Below, in pieces: positions 29,695 through 33,333 of a stretch of 33,333 nt of DNA. Position 1 is the first letter of the stretch. Each line of letters opens with the position of its first letter. Under the pieces are notes generated by a model. The model saw nothing but the letters and a program-made list of their open reading frames with translations. It searched no databases and was not told the DNA's origin. The translations under genes and the position numbers were made by a program. The DNA comes from Hyphomicrobiales bacterium (GTDB taxonomy: Bacteria; Pseudomonadota; Alphaproteobacteria; Rhizobiales; Xanthobacteraceae), in the NCBI GenBank assembly GCA_017305555.1, contig JAFKKM010000058.1, positions 1 through 33,333 on the forward strand. Direction: 5' to 3'.

Positions 29695-29811
29695 GTCGTC
29701 CCCGCGCAGGCGGGGACCCATAGCCCGTGACGTTGGTTGTTATAAATAACCTCGCCTGATGACGGGGCCGAGCCGCTTCGGAGTCTGGGTCCCCGCCTGC
29801 GCGGGGACGAC
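29695..29811. repeat. Palindromic intergenic repeat, family A, copy 4
   Basis: Arms at 29695-29722 and 29784-29811 differ from perfect inverted repeats by one base. The interior and left flank (GTCGGATCAAA at 29674-29684) align with copy 3, showing that the conserved unit is longer on the left than the arms. It lies between the 3' ends of the convergent PfkB kinase gene and the acyl-CoA ligase gene. Confidence 0.9.
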
Positions 29812-29888
29812 GATTTTCGTGCTGGAAATCCGTCCACAAAATGAACTTCCAGTCGAACTCTCGGATGAACAGCGGTGATCGGGCGATC

Positions 29889-31583
29889 TCACGCCGTCTT
29901 CGCGGCCTTCAGCCCACGCCGCTTTTCCACGTCGTCGCGCATGATGAATTTCTGGATCTTGCCCGTCACCGTCATCGGGAATTCCTCGACGAATTCGACG
30001 TAGCGCGGGATCTTGTTGTGCGCGATCTGGCCTTCACAGAAGGCGCGCACCTCGGCCTCGGTCAGCGTCTCGCCGGCGCGGATGCGAATCCAGGCGCACA
30101 ACTCCTCGCCGTAGCGTTGATCGGCGACGCCGAAGATCTGCACGTCCTGAATCTTCGGATGGCGATAGAGGAATTCCTCGATCTCGCGCGGATAGAGATT
30201 TTCGCCGCCGCGGATCACCATATCCTTGATGCGGCCGACGATGTTGCAATAGCCCTCGTCGTCGATCACCGCGAGATCGCCGGTGTGCATCCAGCCGGCC
30301 TTGTCGAGCACTTCGGCGGTCTTCGCCGCCTCGTCCCAGTAACCGAGCATGATGCTGTAGCCGCGTGTGCAAAGTTCGCCGCGTTCGCCGCGCGGCACCA
30401 CGCGGCCTTCGAGATCGACCACCTTGACCTCGACATGGGGATGGATGCGGCCGACGGTGGAGACGCGGCGCTCCAGCGGGTCATCGGTGGAGCTTTGGAA
30501 ACTCACCGGGCTGGTTTCGGTCATGCCATAGGCGATCGTCACCTCACGCATGTTCATCTCGTCGTTGACGCGTTTCATCACTTCGATCGGACACGGCGCC
30601 CCGGCCATGATGCCGGTGCGTAACGATGAAAGATCGAACTTTCTGAAATCGGGATGATCGAGTTCGGCGATGAACATGGTCGGCACGCCGTAGAGTGTGG
30701 TGCATTTTTCGTCGGCGACGGTTTGCAGCGTCGCCAGCGGATCGAACCCCTCGCCGGGATAGACCATGGCGGCGCCGAGCGTCACCGAAGCAAGATTGCC
30801 CATCACCATGCCGAAGCAATGATAGAGCGGCACCGGAATGCAGATGCGATCCTGTTCGCTAAGGCGCATCGCGCGGCCGACGAAGTAGCCGTTGTTGAGG
30901 ATGTTGTGGTGCGTCAGCGTCACGCCTTTCGGCGAGCCGGTGGTGCCGCTGGTGAACTGGATGTTGACCGGATCGTCGAACTGCAAGGTCTTGCTCAGTG
31001 CTGCGATCTGTTCGCGATGCCGCGGGCCGCCCATCTTTGCGACGTCCTCGAAGGCGAGGGTGCCCGATGCTTTCGGTCCGCCTATCTGAATCACCGCGCG
31101 TAAATGCGGCAGCCGTTTCGATTGCAGGTTGCCCGGCTCGGCGTGCGTCAGTTCCGGCAACAGCGTGTTGAGCATCTCCATGTATCTGCTGGTCTTGAAT
31201 TCGGTGGCGGTGACCAGCGCCGAACAGCCGACCTTGCCGAGCGCGAATTCCAGCTCGCTGAGACGATAGGCAGGATTGATGGTGACGAGGATCAAGCCGG
31301 CGCGGGCGGCGGCGAATTGCGTCAGCGTCCATTCCGGTCGGTTCAGCGACCAGATGCCGATGCGCGCGCCGGGCTCGAGCCCGAGTGCAAGAAAGCCGGC
31401 GGCGAGATTGTCGACCCGCGCGGCGAAGTCGCGCCAGGTCCAACGCACGTTATGACTTGGCGAGACCAAGGCCTCGCGATCGCCCCAGCGAGCAACGGCA
31501 CGTTCGAGGGCGGTGCCGATGGTTTCGCCGAGCAGGGGCGCATCCGAGATGCCGCAGACGTAACTGTCGAGGGAATGGGTCAT
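29889..31583 (-). CDS. AMP-binding acyl-CoA synthetase (FadD-like)
   Basis: An adenylate-forming ligase of 564 residues, expected to activate a fatty or related carboxylic acid to its CoA thioester. Core motifs are [10 protein letters not shown] (211-220), the A5 region YGMTETSP, the hinge region [20 protein letters not shown] and the catalytic lysine K542 in [13 protein letters not shown] at 31583 has GGAG nine bases upstream; a 46-residue extension to 31721 would overlap the upstream hydrolase gene and is less likely. It follows that hydrolase gene by 73 bp on the same strand. Chain-length preference cannot be judged from sequence. Confidence 0.92.
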   Translation of the reverse strand: MTHSLDSYVCGISDAPLLGETIGTALERAVARWGDREALVSPSHNVRWTWRDFAARVDNLAAGFLALGLEPGARIGIWSLNRPEWTLTQFAAARAGLILVTINPAYRLSELEFALGKVGCSALVTATEFKTSRYMEMLNTLLPELTHAEPGNLQSKRLPHLRAVIQIGGPKASGTLAFEDVAKMGGPRHREQIAALSKTLQFDDPVNIQFTSGTTGSPKGVTLTHHNILNNGYFVGRAMRLSEQDRICIPVPLYHCFGMVMGNLASVTLGAAMVYPGEGFDPLATLQTVADEKCTTLYGVPTMFIAELDHPDFRKFDLSSLRTGIMAGAPCPIEVMKRVNDEMNMREVTIAYGMTETSPVSFQSSTDDPLERRVSTVGRIHPHVEVKVVDLEGRVVPRGERGELCTRGYSIMLGYWDEAAKTAEVLDKAGWMHTGDLAVIDDEGYCNIVGRIKDMVIRGGENLYPREIEEFLYRHPKIQDVQIFGVADQRYGEELCAWIRIRAGETLTEAEVRAFCEGQIAHNKIPRYVEFVEEFPMTVTGKIQKFIMRDDVEKRRGLKAAKTA

Positions 31584-31656
31584 GCCGGCAACTCCATCTT
31601 GAGGCGCGAATGGTAATTCCCGGCGGCGCATGTCCGCCGGAATTTGTCGTAGCAGA

Positions 31657-32841
31657 TCAGGCCGCCCGTTTGGCGTCGAGGCCGGCATAGACGCCGGCTT
31701 CGAACGCGGCGAATGCGGCAAGGCACTTTGGGTCGGCGAACGGCAGCACCTGCATCAGGATCACGCCGGTGACGTCGCGCGCCGGATCGATCCAATAATA
31801 GGTGTTGGCAAGGCCGGCCCAGGCGAGGCTGCCGGGGCTGCGGCCCTCCGGCGTCTGCGCGGTGTTAATGAGGAAACTCAAGCCCCACTTTTTCGTCATG
31901 CCGGGGTAGAGATCGACGTCATTCGTGGCGAAGGCGACGGCCGATATCATCTTGCCCATCGACAGATCGCCGATGTGGTTCTGTCCCATCATTGCGACGG
32001 TTTCCGGCTTCAACAGCTGAGCGCCGTTGCCGCGGCCCTTGTTGAGGATCATCTGCGTGAACCTGAGATAGTCGGCCGCTGTGCCGTAGAGGCCGCCGCC
32101 GCCCATCTCGAATTCAGGATTCTGTTCCAGTTCGAACGGGATCGGTTGCAACGCGCCGTCTTCGCCGCGTGCGTGCATCCCCACCAGCCGCTTGCGTTGA
32201 GCGTCACCGATCTTGAAGGCGGTGTCGTTCATGCCGAGTGGCTTGAACATGTTCTCGCGCAGGTATTCGCCGAGTCGTTTGCCACTCGCCGCTTCGACCG
32301 CCTTGCCGACGAAATCGATATTGGTGCCGTACTCCCAGCGGGTGCCGGGATCGGTCATGATCGGTGTCTTCAGCGCGGCGTTTTGGCACGAAGTGATACC
32401 GGGCGTGCCGGTCTTCTCCAGATACTTCACCATGTCGCCGTTCCACATGTCGTAGCAGAAGCCGGCGGTGTGGGTCATGAGGTGACGCAGCGTGATCGGC
32501 TTGGTCGCCGCGCGCAGTTTCGGATTGCCGCTGGCGTCGAAACCTTCGAGCACTTGCGGCGCGGCGAGATCGGGCAACACCTTGCCGACCGGATCGTCGA
32601 GCGACAGCTTGCCTTGCTCGACAAGCTGCATCGCGCCGGCCGACGTGATCGCCTTGGTCATGGAGGCGATCCAGAACACGCTGTCGGCCGTCATGTCGAC
32701 GCCGGTGCCGAGGTCGCGCTTGCCGAACGCGCCCTCATAAATGATGTCCTTGCCGGTGGCGGCGATGGCGACGACGCCGGGAATTTCCTTGGCATTGCTT
32801 GCCTGCTGCAACGCCTGGTCGATCTGGGCCTTGCTTTGCAT
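31657..32841 (-). CDS. Serine hydrolase of the class C beta-lactamase/esterase family
   Basis: A 394-residue penicillin-binding-fold protein. The nucleophile motif is S60-M-T-K63 ([14 protein letters not shown]), the second catalytic motif is Y171-G-T-N174, and MTHTAGF follows the family pattern. These proteins include family VIII esterases, D-aminopeptidases and 6-aminohexanoate hydrolases; true beta-lactamase activity is not implied. The ATG at 32841 has a strong GGGAGG six bases upstream. An in-frame ATG at 32952 with AGGGGGA ahead would add 37 residues including an ALLAGC lipobox, so an exported lipoprotein form is possible. It may be cotranscribed with the acyl-CoA ligase gene. Confidence 0.88.
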   Translation of the reverse strand: MQSKAQIDQALQQASNAKEIPGVVAIAATGKDIIYEGAFGKRDLGTGVDMTADSVFWIASMTKAITSAGAMQLVEQGKLSLDDPVGKVLPDLAAPQVLEGFDASGNPKLRAATKPITLRHLMTHTAGFCYDMWNGDMVKYLEKTGTPGITSCQNAALKTPIMTDPGTRWEYGTNIDFVGKAVEAASGKRLGEYLRENMFKPLGMNDTAFKIGDAQRKRLVGMHARGEDGALQPIPFELEQNPEFEMGGGGLYGTAADYLRFTQMILNKGRGNGAQLLKPETVAMMGQNHIGDLSMGKMISAVAFATNDVDLYPGMTKKWGLSFLINTAQTPEGRSPGSLAWAGLANTYYWIDPARDVTGVILMQVLPFADPKCLAAFAAFEAGVYAGLDAKRAA

Positions 32842-32953
32842 ATGTACCTCCCTGGTCTTTTTTGATCGCGACGGAGTTTCCCCCGAGGCCGCGCATCCGG
32901 CAAGTAAGGCCAAAGTGATAGGCGCGTGTTGCATTGCGAACGGAAGCGACATT

Positions 32954-33030
32954 CCCCCTGTTTCGGGGGAGTGACGCGGCGCGCCGCTGTGGAATTCTGA
33001 AGCAGTTATTCAGCCGCGGCCGTCGCGGCT
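32954..33030. other. Palindromes between the divergent hydrolase and lipoprotein genes
   Basis: Three closely spaced symmetric elements: CCCCC/GGGGG with a 6-nt loop (32954-32969), the perfect 12-bp palindrome GCGGCGCGCCGC (32976-32987) and AGCCGCG/CGCGGCT with a 5-nt loop (33012-33030). They may be operators or simply GC-rich folding DNA; I see no clear consensus that names a regulator. Confidence 0.4.
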
Positions 33031-33090
33031 TGCGCCGTCATGAGAACTCGGGTTTATACCGGCGGCCGCGCAAGGGGTTGCGTGAGTTTT

Positions 33091-33103
33091 GGGGGGTAAT
33101 GTC
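33091..33103 (+). promoter_or_regulatory. Ribosome-binding site of the terminal lipoprotein gene
   Basis: A GGGGGG tract at about 33091-33096 lies seven bases before the ATG at 33104 and fixes the start of a gene that is otherwise cut by the window end. Confidence 0.6.
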
Positions 33104-33333
33104 ATGAGAATTTGGTTGCTGGCCGCGCTCGGCCTGACTTTGGCCGGCTGCAATACGACCCAGACCGCTTCGCCGGTCGCGTCCTCTGCGCCGACGGCTG
33201 CACCCGCGTCGGCGACGGCGGAAGCCCTGCCGCCGATTTATGAGCCGTTGATCGACATGCATCGCGTCAATCCGACGAAGTACGCGCGCGATCTCGCCGA
33301 GTGCCGCCAGCAGGCGGCGCCGCAGGAAGCGGC
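33104..33333 (+). CDS. Small lipoprotein, partial (runs off the window)
   Basis: The first 76 residues are visible. A classical lipoprotein signal peptide (MRIWLLAALGLTLAGC) has its lipobox LAGC with C16 as the lipidation site. An Ala/Ser/Thr/Pro-rich linker (about 17-45) follows, then YEPLIDMHRVNPTKYARDLAECRQQAAPQEAA. This resembles short glycine-zipper lipoproteins of the Bradyrhizobium group, but the diagnostic Gly-rich part would lie beyond the window. There is no stop codon in frame before 33333. A weak promoter-like pair (TTGCGC, 17 bases, TTTATA) lies at about 33030-33058. Confidence 0.8.
   Translation, partial: MRIWLLAALGLTLAGCNTTQTASPVASSAPTAAPASATAEALPPIYEPLIDMHRVNPTKYARDLAECRQQAAPQEA

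Noticed and set aside
31657-32952. True class C beta-lactamase
   Set aside because: SxxK and YxN motifs define the wider family VIII esterase/peptidase fold; there is no adjacent AmpR or other resistance context.

Overview
The window is a GC-rich chromosomal stretch from an alphaproteobacterium, most likely of the Bradyrhizobium/Rhodopseudomonas/Afipia group (family Nitrobacteraceae). This rests on gene content and order: the rimP-nusA-ylxR-infB-rbfA-truB-rpsO-pnp block, and the nfuA-tsaB-rimI-fur ... miaB-phoH-ybeY-corC-lnt-HTH-trmB block. The intergenic palindromic repeats and the lineage-style versions of Fur, RimP and the acyl-CoA ligase agree. No species can be named from sequence alone. 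Most genes are core and lie on the minus strand; nothing looks like a prophage, a CRISPR array, an insertion sequence or a defence island.

Layout. 44-841 (+) is fabI. 1001-1597 (-) is a glutathione S-transferase. 1788-12109 (-) is the translation/transcription operon, read right to left as rimP, nusA, ylxR-L7Ae, infB, rbfA, truB, rpsO, pnp. It starts behind a plausible promoter and an intrinsic terminator (a possible attenuator) at 12198-12296 and ends in a clear terminator at 1736-1760. The 393-bp rpsO-pnp gap is full of hairpins and probably holds the pnp control leader. 12363-14085 is a divergent TetR regulator/PhyH-type dioxygenase pair with a 20-bp perfect palindrome inside a near-consensus promoter.

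14251-24972 (-) carries trmB, a PraR/PhrR-type regulator, then (read right to left) nfuA, tsaB-rimI-fur, a HAD phosphatase, and the tightly packed miaB-phoH-ybeY-corC-lnt group. It covers tRNA modification (TrmB, MiaB, TsaB), rRNA maturation (YbeY), Fe-S delivery (NfuA, which could serve MiaB), metal control (Fur/Mur) and lipoprotein maturation (Lnt). 25121-28499 (-) is murJ, trpS and a UspA protein. 28639-29640 (+) is a PfkB/adenosine-kinase-like sugar or nucleoside kinase. 29889-32841 (-) is a serine hydrolase followed by an acyl-CoA ligase. 33104 to the end (+) is the start of a small lipoprotein that runs off the window.

The most notable non-coding structure is a family of palindromic elements with 28-nt inverted ends at 855-991, 14116-14239, 22449-22569 and 29695-29811. 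Three of the four copies occupy all three convergent gene junctions in the window. Three other intergenic repeat types (1620-1707, 6151-6266, 24293-24400) also occur. Two of them lie directly upstream of true start codons and create false N-terminal extensions in naive ORF calls. I did not find a convincing undescribed multi-gene system; the better leads are regulatory (the rimP leader, the pnp leader, the TetR operator, and the repeats as possible bidirectional terminators).
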